A stretch of 64,000 bases of DNA from Promicromonospora citrea (GTDB lineage Bacteria > Actinomycetota > Actinomycetes > Actinomycetales > Cellulomonadaceae). Both the position numbers and the translations under genes were made by a program. Within the stretch, counting starts at the first letter, position 1; each line of letters begins with the position of its first letter. The notes under the pieces are model-generated. The model saw only the letters and a list, made by a program, of their open reading frames with translations, was not told the origin of the DNA and ran no database searches. The DNA is taken from contig NZ_JABEMG010000002.1 of NCBI RefSeq assembly GCF_013004695.1, forward strand, positions 54,449 through 118,448, given 5' to 3'. Of the stretch, positions 32,218 through 41,143 are shown one piece after another.

Positions 32218-33078
32218 TCAGCGGTCGTGGTGGGTCGGGACGCCGAGGCCGTCGAGCAGCTCGGCGCGGAGCTCGGCCAGGTCGCGCGCCGCGCGGTCAC
32301 GCGGTCGTGCGCCGGGCACCTCGACGACGCGGGCGACGCTGCCGGCGGGGGCGGCGCCCTGCCCCAGCGTGCGCAGCAGCACGACGCGGTCGGCGAGGTA
32401 GAGCGCCTCCTCGACGTCGTGCGTGACCAGCAGCACCGTGGCGGGCTGCGCGGCGTGGACGTCGAGCAGCAGGTCCTGCATCCGCAAGCGGGTCAGGGCG
32501 TCGAGCGCCCCGAACGGCTCGTCGAGCAGCAGCACGCCGGGGTCACGGGCAAGGGCCCGGGCGAGCGACGCCCGCTGCGCCATCCCGCCGGACACCTGCC
32601 GCGGCCGCAGCTCCGCCGCCCCGGACAGGCCCACGAGGTCGAGCAGCCGGGCCACGCGCTCGCGGCCCGCCGGTCGTGGGGTCCCGGCGGGCAGCCCGAG
32701 GGCCACGTTCTGCGTGAGGGTGCGCCACGGCAGCAGCCGAGGCTCCTGGAAGGCGACGGCGGTGCGCGGGTCGGCCCCGGCGACCGGGGTGCCGTCGACC
32801 GTCACCCGGCCTGCCGTGGGCGCGTCGAGCCCGCTGACCTGCCGCAGCAGCGTCGACTTGCCGCAGCCCGACGGGCCGAGCACGGCGACGATCTCGCCGG
32901 GCGCCACCTCGAGGTCGACGCCCGCGAGCACGGTGCGGGGCGTGCTGCCCCGGCCCGCGGGGAACGCTCGCGCGACGCCGTCGAGACGGACCGGCAGCGC
33001 GCTCGTGCCCCGTCCGCCGCCCGGGCTCGTCGTGGGCACGGGCGACGGCAGGGCCGTCTGCTCCGTGGGCAGAACCAT
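32218..33078 (-). CDS. ssuB: Sulfonate-type ABC transporter ATP-binding protein
   Basis: A 286-residue ATPase. Walker A GPSGCGKST at residue about 70, Q-loop in VAFQEPRLLPW, the signature QVSGGMAQRASLARALA, Walker B VLLLDEPFGALDALTR, and the H-loop LLVTHDVEEAL. The LPW after the Q-loop is typical of nitrate/sulfonate/taurine transporters. The N-terminal 30 residues are a Pro/Thr/Gly-rich extension. GGAGG lies 7 nt before ATG 33078. It is the first gene of the ssuB-ssuA-ssuC-metY-CoA-binding block. Confidence 0.92.
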   Translation of the reverse strand: MVLPTEQTALPSPVPTTSPGGGRGTSALPVRLDGVARAFPAGRGSTPRTVLAGVDLEVAPGEIVAVLGPSGCGKSTLLRQVSGLDAPTAGRVTVDGTPVAGADPRTAVAFQEPRLLPWRTLTQNVALGLPAGTPRPAGRERVARLLDLVGLSGAAELRPRQVSGGMAQRASLARALARDPGVLLLDEPFGALDALTRLRMQDLLLDVHAAQPATVLLVTHDVEEALYLADRVVLLRTLGQGAAPAGSVARVVEVPGARPRDRAARDLAELRAELLDGLGVPTHHDR

Positions 33079-33104
33079 CGTCGTGCCTCCCGTGCGCTCG
33101 GTCC

Positions 33105-33194
33105 GGTGCCTCGCGTTCACGAGGCACCGTCGATGGCTCTCATCGAAGCGGACGATGTGTCGGTGAGACCAGGGCGTTCCGCGATGTGAGACCA
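33105..33194 (-). promoter_or_regulatory. Leader of the ssu-metY operon: hairpin plus direct repeats
   Basis: On the minus strand upstream of ssuB: two GTGAGACCA direct repeats (33163-33171 and 33186-33194, period 23 bp), then a perfect 9-bp hairpin (GGTGCCTCG and its complement, six-base loop; 33105-33128) ending about 26 nt before the start codon. It does not match a SAM riboswitch core that I can recognise. Probable roles are a sulfur-responsive operator and a leader hairpin. Confidence 0.5.
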
Positions 33195-33258
33195 CGATGC
33201 GGACGCACCTCGTCCGCCGCGGGACCCATTTCCGATGACGGGTGTCGGAGGCCGCGAG

Positions 33259-33264
33259 TACGTT
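33259..33264 (+). promoter_or_regulatory. -10 box (TACGTT) of a leaderless transcript for the tricorn gene
   Basis: TACGTT fits TANNNT and lies 6 nt before the GTG at 33271, the spacing expected when transcription starts at the start codon. It decides the start: the upstream ATG at 33235 would lie before the promoter. Confidence 0.55.
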
Positions 33265-33270
33265 GGCCGG

Positions 33271-36200
33271 GTGACCCAGCCCACTCTCCGGCCCTATCTC
33301 CGATACCCCCACGTCCACGGCGACCAGGTCGCCTTCGTCGCCGACGACGACGTCTGGCTCGCCCCGGTGTCCGGCGGGCGTGCCTGGCGGCTGACCAGCG
33401 ACCACGTCCCGGCGACCACGCCGCGCTTCGCGCCGGACGGCACGAGGCTCGCCTACGTCTCCCACAAGGACGGCCACCCCGAGGCGTACCTCGTCGACCT
33501 GGCCGACGGCGCGACGCGGCGCCTCACCTGGTTCGGCGGCACCAGCCTCACCGTGCTCGGCTGGGACGAGGAAGGCCGCGTGCTGGTCTCGTCCAACGCG
33601 GGCACCCCGGAGCGCTCGCTCACCGTGGTGCGCGCCGTCGCGCTCGACGGCACGGTCGAGACCCCGCGCCGCTACGGCCCCGCCTGGGGCGTCGCCGAGC
33701 ACGTGGCGGGCGACGGCGCCCGCACCACGGCCCTCGTCTCGGCCGGCTACCGCACCCCGGCCTACTGGAAGCGGTACCGGGGCGGCACGGCGTCGGTGCT
33801 GTGGCTCGACCGCGGCACGGGCGACTGGGAGCGACCCCTGCCCGACGAGACCGCGGGCGTCTACGACCCGATCTGGATCGGCGACAGCCTGGTGCTCACG
33901 TCCGACCGGGGCGCGACCTTCCCCGACCACGCCGACGAGCAGGCCAACCTCTGGGTGCTCGACGGCCTGGCGGGCGCCGACGGCACGCCCGAGCCGCGGC
34001 AGCTCACCCACCAGGGCCCGGCCGAGGGCTACGTGCGCGACGCCGCGTCCGACGGCTCACGCATCGTCTGGCACAGCCGGGGCGACCTCTGGCTGCTCGA
34101 GGGCCTGGACGGCACCCCGCGCCGGCTCGACATCACGCTCACGGGCGCGCTGCCCCAGCCGTACTCGACCGACCCCGACTCGAGCCCCGTGCCCGTCGAC
34201 GGGATCGCCGTCGACACGACCGGCGACGCGAGCGTCGTCGGCTGGTTCGGCACGGCGTGGTGGGTCACCCACCGCGCCGGGCCTGCCCGCGCCCTCGTCG
34301 CCGACCCGGGTGTCCGCGTGCGCGAGCCCGTGCTGCTCGGCGACACACGCCGTGCCGCCGTCGTCACGGACGCGCCGCGCACCACGGCCGACGGCGTGAG
34401 CCGGGAGGACGCGCTCGAGATCCACGCGCTGCCCGGCACCTCGGCCGGCGTGCCGTCCGACGATCCGCAGCGGCTCGCGGCCGGTGAGCTCGGCCGGGTC
34501 CTGCACCTCGCGGCGAGCCCGTCCGGCGACCGGGTCGCCGCCGTCTCGCACGACGGCCGGATCAGCGTGGTCGCGACGCCGGACACGTCCGGCGACCAGG
34601 AGCCCGCCGTCGCACCCGGCACGGTGACGGAGGTCGGCCGGTCCGCCGACGGCGAGGCGCTCTCGCCCACGTTCTCGCCCGACGGGCGGTACCTCGCCTG
34701 GTCGAGCCCGACGGGCACCGTGGGCGACCACCACCAGATCATGGTCGCCGACCTGCACGCCGAGCAGCCCGCGGCCGTGCCGCTCACGTCGGGGCGGTTC
34801 CACGACTTCTCGCCCGCGTTCAGCGACGACGGCCGGTATCTCGTCTTCCTCTCCGACCGCACGTTCGACCCGTCCTACGACTCGCACGAGTTCGGCCTCT
34901 CGTTCAGCGCCGCGACGCGGCCCTGGCTCATCCCGCTGTCCGCGACCGAGCCCGCCCCGTTCGGCCCGAGCGCCGACGGCTGGCGGCTCGCCAAGGCGGA
35001 GGACAAGGCGGAGGGCAGGGCGGACGAGAAGGCCGACGACACGACGAAGGGCACGACGAAGGAGACGACGAGGGACACGGCAGACGACGCCAAGGACGCC
35101 TCGCCGGCGACCCCCTCCCCCGAGATCGACCTCGACGGCGCCGAGGAGCGCGTCGTGCCGTTCCCTGTGACGTCGGGCCGCTACCGCGACCTGCAGGCGG
35201 TCAAGGGCGGCGTGCTCTGGGTCCGGGAGACCGACGACGCGGGCGTGCTCGGCTCCCGGCACGCCGGCGCCGAGGAGGAGCCTGCGCCCAACGTGCTCCA
35301 GCTCTGGTCCTTCGAGGCCCGCAGGGTGACGGACGTCGCCGAGAAGGTGCACTTCTACGCGGTCTCGGGCGACGGCGAGCGGATCGTCGTCCGGTCCGGG
35401 TCGGGACTGGCCACGCAGTCGGCGACGAGCAAGCCGGGCGACGGCGACCCGACCGCGTTCGACATCGACCTGTCCCGTCTGCGCCACGAGGTGGACCCGC
35501 GCAGGCAGTGGCACCAGATGTTCGACGAGAACGCCCGCATCATGCGCGACCACTTCTGGCGTGCGGACATGGACGGCGTCGACTGGGCCGGCGTCGTGGA
35601 GCGGTGGCGGCCGCTCGTCGACCGGGTCGCGACCCACGCCGACCTGGTGGACGTGCTGTGGGAGACGGTCGCGGAGCTCAACACGTCCCACGCGTACGTC
35701 CGGGCGCCGGGGCCCCTGGGCGACGAGTCGCGGCGGCTCGGCCTGCTGGGCGCCGACCTTGCACGCACGGCGGACGGCTGGCGCATCGAGCGCGTGCTGC
35801 CGAGCGAGTCGTCCGACCCGGGCGCCCGGTCGCCGCTGCGCGCGGCGGGCGTCGACGCCCGCCCGGGCGACCTGGTCGTCGCGGTCGACGGACGCCCCGT
35901 CGACCCCGTGGCCGGCCCGGCGGCGAACCTCGTCGGCGCGGCGGAGACGCCCGTCGAGCTGACCCTGCGCCGGCCCGCGGGCGGCGACGGCGACGCGGCA
36001 GGCACCGACCGGCGGGTCGTCGTCGTGCCGCTGGCCGACGAGTCCGACCTGCGCTACCAGGACTGGGTGCGCTCGCGCCGCGAGTACGTCGCCGAGAAGT
36101 CCGGCGGGCGGCTCGGCTACGTGCACGTGCCGGACATGATGAGCACGGGCTGGGCCCAGCTCCACCGCGACCTGCGCCTGGCGACCGAGCGGGAAGGCGT

Positions 36201-36717
36201 CGTGGTCGACGTGCGGTTCAACGGCGGCGGGCACACCTCGCAGCTCGTCATCGCGCGCCTCGCCGCCCGCGTGGTCGGCTGGGAGCTGAACCGGCACTAC
36301 GGCAGGCCCGCGACCTACCCGGACCGCGCGCCGCGCGGACCCGTCGTGCTGGTCACCAACGAGTACGCAGGGTCGGACGGCGACATCGTGAACGCCGCGG
36401 CGCAGGCACTCGGCATCGGCCCGGTGGTCGGCGTGCGCACGTGGGGCGGCGTGGTCGGCATCGACGGGCGGTTCGGCCTCGTCGACGGCACGGGGATCAC
36501 CCAGCCGCGCTTCTCGTTCTGGCTCGACGGCAAGGGCTTCGGCGTGGAGAACCACGGCGTTGACCCGGACATCGAGGTGCGGCACACACCGGCGGAATAC
36601 TTCTCCGACGTCGACCGGCAGCTCGACACCGCGATCGCCGAGGCGTTCCGGCGCCTCGACGAGCGCCCGGCGGCCACACCGCCCGCGTTCCCGGAGCCGC
36701 GGGTCCGCCGGGCCTGA
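33271..36717 (+). CDS. Tricorn protease homolog
   Basis: A 1148-residue cytoplasmic peptidase of the tricorn type that trims peptides released by the proteasome or other proteases. An N-terminal beta-propeller (LRYPHVHGDQVAFVADDDVW and repeated SPDGRYLAW/SDDGRYLVF blades) is followed by a PDZ-like segment and the C-terminal S41 core: NTSHAYVRAPG (substrate/His region), then TNEYAGSDGDIVNAAAQALG with the catalytic Ser, and TWGGVVGI. Between propeller and core is a highly charged Lys/Glu/Asp/Thr stretch (residues about 575-620) that looks like an inserted flexible linker. GTG 33271 is set by a leaderless promoter. The 3' end is 18 bp from the convergent methyltransferase. Confidence 0.92.
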   Translation: MTQPTLRPYLRYPHVHGDQVAFVADDDVWLAPVSGGRAWRLTSDHVPATTPRFAPDGTRLAYVSHKDGHPEAYLVDLADGATRRLTWFGGTSLTVLGWDEEGRVLVSSNAGTPERSLTVVRAVALDGTVETPRRYGPAWGVAEHVAGDGARTTALVSAGYRTPAYWKRYRGGTASVLWLDRGTGDWERPLPDETAGVYDPIWIGDSLVLTSDRGATFPDHADEQANLWVLDGLAGADGTPEPRQLTHQGPAEGYVRDAASDGSRIVWHSRGDLWLLEGLDGTPRRLDITLTGALPQPYSTDPDSSPVPVDGIAVDTTGDASVVGWFGTAWWVTHRAGPARALVADPGVRVREPVLLGDTRRAAVVTDAPRTTADGVSREDALEIHALPGTSAGVPSDDPQRLAAGELGRVLHLAASPSGDRVAAVSHDGRISVVATPDTSGDQEPAVAPGTVTEVGRSADGEALSPTFSPDGRYLAWSSPTGTVGDHHQIMVADLHAEQPAAVPLTSGRFHDFSPAFSDDGRYLVFLSDRTFDPSYDSHEFGLSFSAATRPWLIPLSATEPAPFGPSADGWRLAKAEDKAEGRADEKADDTTKGTTKETTRDTADDAKDASPATPSPEIDLDGAEERVVPFPVTSGRYRDLQAVKGGVLWVRETDDAGVLGSRHAGAEEEPAPNVLQLWSFEARRVTDVAEKVHFYAVSGDGERIVVRSGSGLATQSATSKPGDGDPTAFDIDLSRLRHEVDPRRQWHQMFDENARIMRDHFWRADMDGVDWAGVVERWRPLVDRVATHADLVDVLWETVAELNTSHAYVRAPGPLGDESRRLGLLGADLARTADGWRIERVLPSESSDPGARSPLRAAGVDARPGDLVVAVDGRPVDPVAGPAANLVGAAETPVELTLRRPAGGDGDAAGTDRRVVVVPLADESDLRYQDWVRSRREYVAEKSGGRLGYVHVPDMMSTGWAQLHRDLRLATEREGVVVDVRFNGGGHTSQLVIARLAARVVGWELNRHYGRPATYPDRAPRGPVVLVTNEYAGSDGDIVNAAAQALGIGPVVGVRTWGGVVGIDGRFGLVDGTGITQPRFSFWLDGKGFGVENHGVDPDIEVRHTPAEYFSDVDRQLDTAIAEAFRRLDERPAATPPAFPEPRVRRA

Positions 36718-36735
36718 GCCGCGCCCGGTCCGGCG

Positions 36736-37503
36736 TCAGGCCCGGGTGGCCTGGACGACCGTCAGCGGGCCGAAGCGGTGCTCGATCTGTGCCACCTCCC
36801 GGGCGTCGGTGAACCCGGCGTCCGCGAGGAGGCGCAGCACACCGCCCTCCCGGTTCAGCGCGGCGCGGGGATCCGCGGTGGCGGACCGGCCGTGCCGGTG
36901 ACCCCGGGCGTGGCCGTGCCCGTGCCCACCGGTGCCGTGACCGTGGCCTTCGGCGTGCCCGTGACCGCCCCCGGCGGTGGTCCCGGCACCCGCCTCCCCT
37001 CCCGCGCTGCCGAAGTCCGCGATCGTCACGCGCCCGCCGGGCCGCAGCACGCGGAGCGCCTCGCGCCCGAACTGCTCACGGGCCCCGTCGGGCACGTGGT
37101 GCAGCGCGAGCGCTGACACGACGTGGTCGAGCGACCCGTCGGGGGCGGGCAGCCGGTCGGCGAAGCCCTGGACCAGCGTGAGCGGGACCCCGCGCCGGGC
37201 GGCCTTGCGGGCCGCGACCCGCAGAGCGGCGCCGTCAGGGTCGAGGCCGGTGACCCGGGCCGCCGACTGTGCCCGCAGCACCGCGAGCGACAGGTTCCCG
37301 GTGCCGCAGCCGACGTCGAGCACGGACTCCCCCGGGGCGACGTCCGCGAGCGCCGCCGTCCGGTCGTGGATGCGCCGCACGCCGGCGAGCCGGGAGAACA
37401 GGTCGTAGAAGGGCAGCAGCCACGGTCTGCCGACACCGGGCAGGAACTCGCGGTCGCGCTCCTCGGCGGTGCGGTGGTCGGTGATGGTCGTGTCGTGGTC
37501 CAT
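36736..37503 (-). CDS. Class I SAM-dependent methyltransferase with histidine-rich insert
   Basis: A 255-residue methyltransferase. Motif I is VLDVGCGTGNLS at residue 61, motif II GLDPDGAALRVA, then LDHVVSALALHHVPDG and RVLRPGGRVTIADF. An insert at residues 181-204 contains nine histidines, mostly as HGH units, positioned after beta-5 where this family normally has a short loop. Histidine-rich runs bind Ni, Zn, Co or Cu. The gene is divergent from a cation-diffusion-facilitator gene (176 bp apart), so a metal-linked role is plausible. The substrate is unknown. ATG 37503 is preceded by GGAGGGACCC. Confidence 0.85.
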   Translation of the reverse strand: MDHDTTITDHRTAEERDREFLPGVGRPWLLPFYDLFSRLAGVRRIHDRTAALADVAPGESVLDVGCGTGNLSLAVLRAQSAARVTGLDPDGAALRVAARKAARRGVPLTLVQGFADRLPAPDGSLDHVVSALALHHVPDGAREQFGREALRVLRPGGRVTIADFGSAGGEAGAGTTAGGGHGHAEGHGHGTGGHGHGHARGHRHGRSATADPRAALNREGGVLRLLADAGFTDAREVAQIEHRFGPLTVVQATRA

Positions 37504-37679
37504 CGGGTCCCTCCTCCGGTCGGCGGCCTCCCGCCGTGCTCCTCCAGCGTCGGACATCCTTCGGCCTCACGGCCGGACAGATGTCGGTTCCCGTGGCACG
37601 ATCGTCGGCCGCTGCGGCGCCGGTCCCTGGGCGAACCGGTACGGGCGGAGGTAGCGTCGCCCCGGGGACGGGAGGACGC

Positions 37680-38636
37680 ATGGCGGACGACACGGCGACG
37701 AGCACGGCACGGCCCACGGGCTCCGCGCTGACGGTGGTGATCGCGTTCGCGGCGAACTTCGCCGTCGCGGTGGCGAAGACGATGGCCGCGGCGCTGACGG
37801 GATCGGCCTCGCTCGTCGCGGAGGCCGCACACTCGTGGGCCGACACGGGCAACGAGGTCTTCCTCCTGGTCGCCGAGCGCAAGGCGGCGCGGGCACCGGA
37901 CCGGGACCGGCCGCTCGGCTACGGCCGCGAGGCGTACGTCTGGTCGCTGCTGGCGGCGATCGGGCTCTTCGTCGCGGGCGGCGTGGTGTCGGTCTACCAC
38001 GGCATCCAGGAGTTCGGCCCCGGCGAGGGGTCGACGTCCTACACGGTGGGCTACCTGGTGCTCGCCGTGGCCTTCTGCCTCGAGGGGGCGTCGTTCGTCC
38101 AGGCCTTCCGGCGCACCCGGACCGAGGCCCGCGCGCTGGGGCGCGACCTCCTCGACCACGCGCTGGACACGTCCGACCCGACGCTGCGTGCGGTGCTCGC
38201 CGAGGACTCGGCGGCGCTGGCCGGGCTCGTCGTCGCCGCGGCGGGGATGGGCCTGCACCAGGCGACCGGCGATGCGCGGTACGACGCCGCCGGGTCGATC
38301 CTCGTCGGCCTCCTGCTGTGCGTCGTGGCGCTCGTGCTGTTCGACCGCAACCGGCGGTTCCTCACGGGAGAGGTCGCCGACGAGCGCATCCACGACGCGG
38401 TCCGTGCGCGGATCGAGTCGCTGCCCGGCGTCGACCACGTCGGCTACCTGCGGCTGGAGTACGTGGGGCCGCGGCAGCTCCTGCTGGTGGCCAGCATCGA
38501 CCTGCCGGGCGACGACACGGAGTCGCACGTCGCGGTCCGGCTGCGGGAGCTGGAGCGCCGGCTCGAGCAGGCCCCGCAGATCGTCGACGCCGTCCTCACG
38601 CCGGCCGTCCCCACGGACACCGGGGACACGCGGTGA
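37680..38636 (+). CDS. Cation diffusion facilitator family transporter
   Basis: A 318-residue CDF (zinc/iron/cobalt/manganese efflux) protein. It has six hydrophobic segments, site-A signatures AEAAHSWADTGNEVFLL in helix 2 and AVLAEDSAALAGLVVAA in helix 5, and a short cytoplasmic domain. The HxxxD arrangement is not diagnostic of one metal. It exports divalent metal in exchange for protons. ATG 37680 has GGGAGGACGC upstream. The next gene, an AraC-type regulator, starts inside its stop codon (GTGA overlap), so they are coupled. Confidence 0.87.
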   Translation: MADDTATSTARPTGSALTVVIAFAANFAVAVAKTMAAALTGSASLVAEAAHSWADTGNEVFLLVAERKAARAPDRDRPLGYGREAYVWSLLAAIGLFVAGGVVSVYHGIQEFGPGEGSTSYTVGYLVLAVAFCLEGASFVQAFRRTRTEARALGRDLLDHALDTSDPTLRAVLAEDSAALAGLVVAAAGMGLHQATGDARYDAAGSILVGLLLCVVALVLFDRNRRFLTGEVADERIHDAVRARIESLPGVDHVGYLRLEYVGPRQLLLVASIDLPGDDTESHVAVRLRELERRLEQAPQIVDAVLTPAVPTDTGDTR

Positions 38637-39586
38637 CGTCCGCACCCGACCGGCACCCGGGCGGCTTCCGGAACCGGCTGCGCACCGTCCGGCCGGACGG
38701 CACGCCGGTGTACCGGCACGCCGCTGCGCCCGGGTCGCCGCCGGTCTGCCTCGGCCGGAACGACCTCGAGGAGGGGCTGCCGCACCAGCCGCCCGGGCAG
38801 CCCCACGCGCACGACTTCCTCGTGCTCGTCTACGTGGAGCGAGGCGGCGGCACGGTCGGCATGGGCGGCTCACCCACACCCCTGCGCGACGGCGACGTGC
38901 ACGCCGTCCCGCCCGGCCGCACCATCGACGTCGGCCGGGCGGCGCTCGACCACGGCCGGTCGTGGAGCGTGTCGTTCACGCCCGACGCCGTCCCGTCGCT
39001 CGCGTCCGTGTCGCCGCTGGCCTGGGCGCACCACCCGCTGCTCGCGCTGTTCGCGGCGGAGCCGACGCCGGGCGGCGCGAGCGCGAGGGTGCCGGAGGCC
39101 GAGCGCCCGAGCTGGACGGCGTGGCTGACCGAGCTGGCCGACGAGCTGGCGTCGCCCGAGCGGGTCGGGACGCGCGAGGCGGTGGCGGCGCTGCTCACCC
39201 GGCTGCTCGTGGGGGCGGCGCGGCTCGCGCCGTCGGCTCCCGCGCCGCTGGACCCGCTGGTCGGCCGGGTCTTCGAGCAGATCGAGGCGACCTACCGGGA
39301 CCCGGTCTCCGCCGGGGACGTCGCGCGCGCCCTCGGCTACACGCCCGGGCACCTGACGACGGTGGTCCGCGAGCGCACCGACCGCACGCTCCTCGACTGG
39401 ATCACCGAGCGGCGCATGACCGAGGTGCGCCGGCTCCTGCGTGAGACCGACCTGCCGCTCGGCGTCGTCGCCGCGCGGACCGGCCTGCGCGACGCCACCT
39501 ACCTGGTCAGACGGTTCAAGGCTCGGTACGGCGTGACGCCGGAGCGGTGGCGGCGGGGCGAGCGTGCCCGAACCGCGAGACGCTGA
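38633..39586 (+). CDS. AraC-family transcriptional regulator
   Basis: A 317-residue regulator with an N-terminal cupin-like ligand domain (QPHAHDFLVLVYVERGGGTVGMG and PLRDGDVHAVPPG) and C-terminal AraC DNA-binding domain (SAGDVARALGYTPGHLTTVV, then GLRDATYLVRRFKARYGVTP). The ligand is not known. It overlaps the CDF gene by 4 bp. It may regulate the downstream amino-acid importer, whose first gene begins 94 bp further on, or the CDF gene; the sequence does not decide. Confidence 0.87.
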   Translation: MTSAPDRHPGGFRNRLRTVRPDGTPVYRHAAAPGSPPVCLGRNDLEEGLPHQPPGQPHAHDFLVLVYVERGGGTVGMGGSPTPLRDGDVHAVPPGRTIDVGRAALDHGRSWSVSFTPDAVPSLASVSPLAWAHHPLLALFAAEPTPGGASARVPEAERPSWTAWLTELADELASPERVGTREAVAALLTRLLVGAARLAPSAPAPLDPLVGRVFEQIEATYRDPVSAGDVARALGYTPGHLTTVVRERTDRTLLDWITERRMTEVRRLLRETDLPLGVVAARTGLRDATYLVRRFKARYGVTPERWRRGERARTARR

Positions 39587-39679
39587 GACGGCGAGGGTGG
39601 GTCCGCCCCGCGCCATCGGCTAGTTTGGGGGCACGCATCGGCACGACCGATGTATGTCGACCCGTCGAACGGAGCATCC

Positions 39680-40474
39680 ATGTCCAGCACCCGCGCCCTT
39701 CTCTCGGCCGCAGCGGCCACCGCCGCCCTCCTGGCCCTGACCGGCTGCGGCGGCTCCGGCGAGTCCGGCGGGGCGGGCGACGACCTCGGGCTCTCGGGCG
39801 ACACCCTCGTCGTGGCGACGGAGGGCACGTACCGCCCGTTCAGCTTCCACGACGAGTCCGGCGAGCTGGTCGGGTACGACGTGGAGGTCGCCGAGGCGGT
39901 GGGCGAGAAGCTGGGCGTCGAGGTCGAGTTCCAGGAGACGCAGTGGGACGCGATCTTCGCGGGCCTGGACGCCGGCCGGTTCGACACGATCGCCAACCAG
40001 GTGACCATCACCCCGGAGCGCGAGGCCGACTACGTCTTCTCCGCGCCGTACACCGTCTCGACCGGCGTGCTCGTCGTCGCGGCCGACAACGACGAGATCC
40101 AGGACTTCGCGGACCTCGACGGCAGGACCACCGCCCAGTCGCTCACGAGCAACTGGAAGGACCTCGCGGAGGAGAACGGCGCGACGGTCGAGGCCGTCGA
40201 GGGCTGGGCCCAGGCGGTCGCGCTCCTCGAGCAGGGCCGCGTGGACGCGACGATCAACGACAGCCTCACCTACCTCGACTACGCCACCACCGACGACGCC
40301 TCGGGCATCCGGGTCGCGGCGGAGACCGAGGAGCAGTCGGAGGCGGCGTTCGTCGTCACGCCCGACAACGAGGCCCTCGCGGAGGCGATCACCGGGGCCC
40401 TCGACGAGCTGCGCGCCGACGGCACTCTCGCCGAGCTGGGCGAGAAGTACTTCGGCGAGGACGTCTCCGAGTAG
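39680..40474 (+). CDS. Amino-acid (cystine-type) ABC transporter substrate-binding lipoprotein
   Basis: A 264-residue lipoprotein with lipobox LALTGC near residue 22. The SBP_bac_3 fold is visible: TLVVATEGTYRPFSFHDESG, GYDVEVAEAVGEKLGVEVEF, QWDAIFAGLDAGRFDTIANQ, and VTPDNEALAEAITGALDELR. It closely resembles the TcyA/YckB cystine-binding group, including the DTIANQV run. It captures polar amino acids outside the cell. It is followed 9 bp later by a permease and then an ATPase. The promoter region begins about 60 bp upstream. Confidence 0.87.
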   Translation: MSSTRALLSAAAATAALLALTGCGGSGESGGAGDDLGLSGDTLVVATEGTYRPFSFHDESGELVGYDVEVAEAVGEKLGVEVEFQETQWDAIFAGLDAGRFDTIANQVTITPEREADYVFSAPYTVSTGVLVVAADNDEIQDFADLDGRTTAQSLTSNWKDLAEENGATVEAVEGWAQAVALLEQGRVDATINDSLTYLDYATTDDASGIRVAAETEEQSEAAFVVTPDNEALAEAITGALDELRADGTLAELGEKYFGEDVSE

Positions 40475-40483
40475 TCCGCACCC

Positions 40484-41143
40484 ATGGACTGGCAGCTCGT
40501 CTCCGAATCCTTCTGGCCGCTCCTGCGCGGCGCCCTCACGGGCACCATGCCGCTCGCTCTCGCGTCGTTCGCGATCGGGCTCGTGCTGGCGCTGTTCGTC
40601 GCGCTGCTGCGACTCTCGCCGAACCCGGTGCTGTCGTGGGTGGGGCGCGCCTACATCTCGCTGATCCGCGGCACGCCGTTGCTGGTGCAGCTCTTCATCA
40701 TCTTCTACGGCCTGCCACAGCTCGGGATCCGCATCGACCCGTGGCCCAGCGCGATCATCGCGTTCTCCCTCAACGTGGGCGGCTACGCGGCCGAGGTGGT
40801 GCGGGCGGCCATCCTGTCCGTGCCCAAGGGCCAGTGGGAGGCGGGCTGGACGGTCGGCATGTCACCGGCCCGCACGCTGAGCCGGATCATCCTGCCGCAG
40901 GCCGCGCGCGTCTCGGTGCCCCCGCTGTCCAACACGTTCATCTCGCTCGTCAAGGACACGTCGCTCGCGACGCTCATCCTGGTCACCGAGATGTTCCGCG
41001 TCGCGCAGCAGATCGCCGCGTTCTCCAACGAGTTCCTGCTGATCTACAGCGAGGCGGCCCTGATCTACTGGATGTTCTGCACCGTGCTCTCGGCGGGACA
41101 GAACGTGCTCGAGAAGAGGCTGGACCGCTATGTCGCCCACTGA
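40484..41143 (+). CDS. Amino-acid ABC transporter permease
   Basis: A 219-residue His/Glu/Gln/Arg/opine-type permease with about five helices and the cytoplasmic coupling loop [22 protein letters not shown]. Also visible are [20 protein letters not shown], typical of cystine and polar amino-acid systems, and a C-terminal DRYVAH. It overlaps the ATPase gene by 14 bp, and the binding-protein gene ends 9 bp upstream, so all three are one operon. Confidence 0.9.
   Translation: MDWQLVSESFWPLLRGALTGTMPLALASFAIGLVLALFVALLRLSPNPVLSWVGRAYISLIRGTPLLVQLFIIFYGLPQLGIRIDPWPSAIIAFSLNVGGYAAEVVRAAILSVPKGQWEAGWTVGMSPARTLSRIILPQAARVSVPPLSNTFISLVKDTSLATLILVTEMFRVAQQIAAFSNEFLLIYSEAALIYWMFCTVLSAGQNVLEKRLDRYVAH

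Noticed and set aside
33079..33270. A SAM or other riboswitch before ssuB
   Set aside because: There is a hairpin and a repeat, but I could not place a conserved core such as the SAM-I or SAM-IV consensus; kept only as a leader hairpin and operator.
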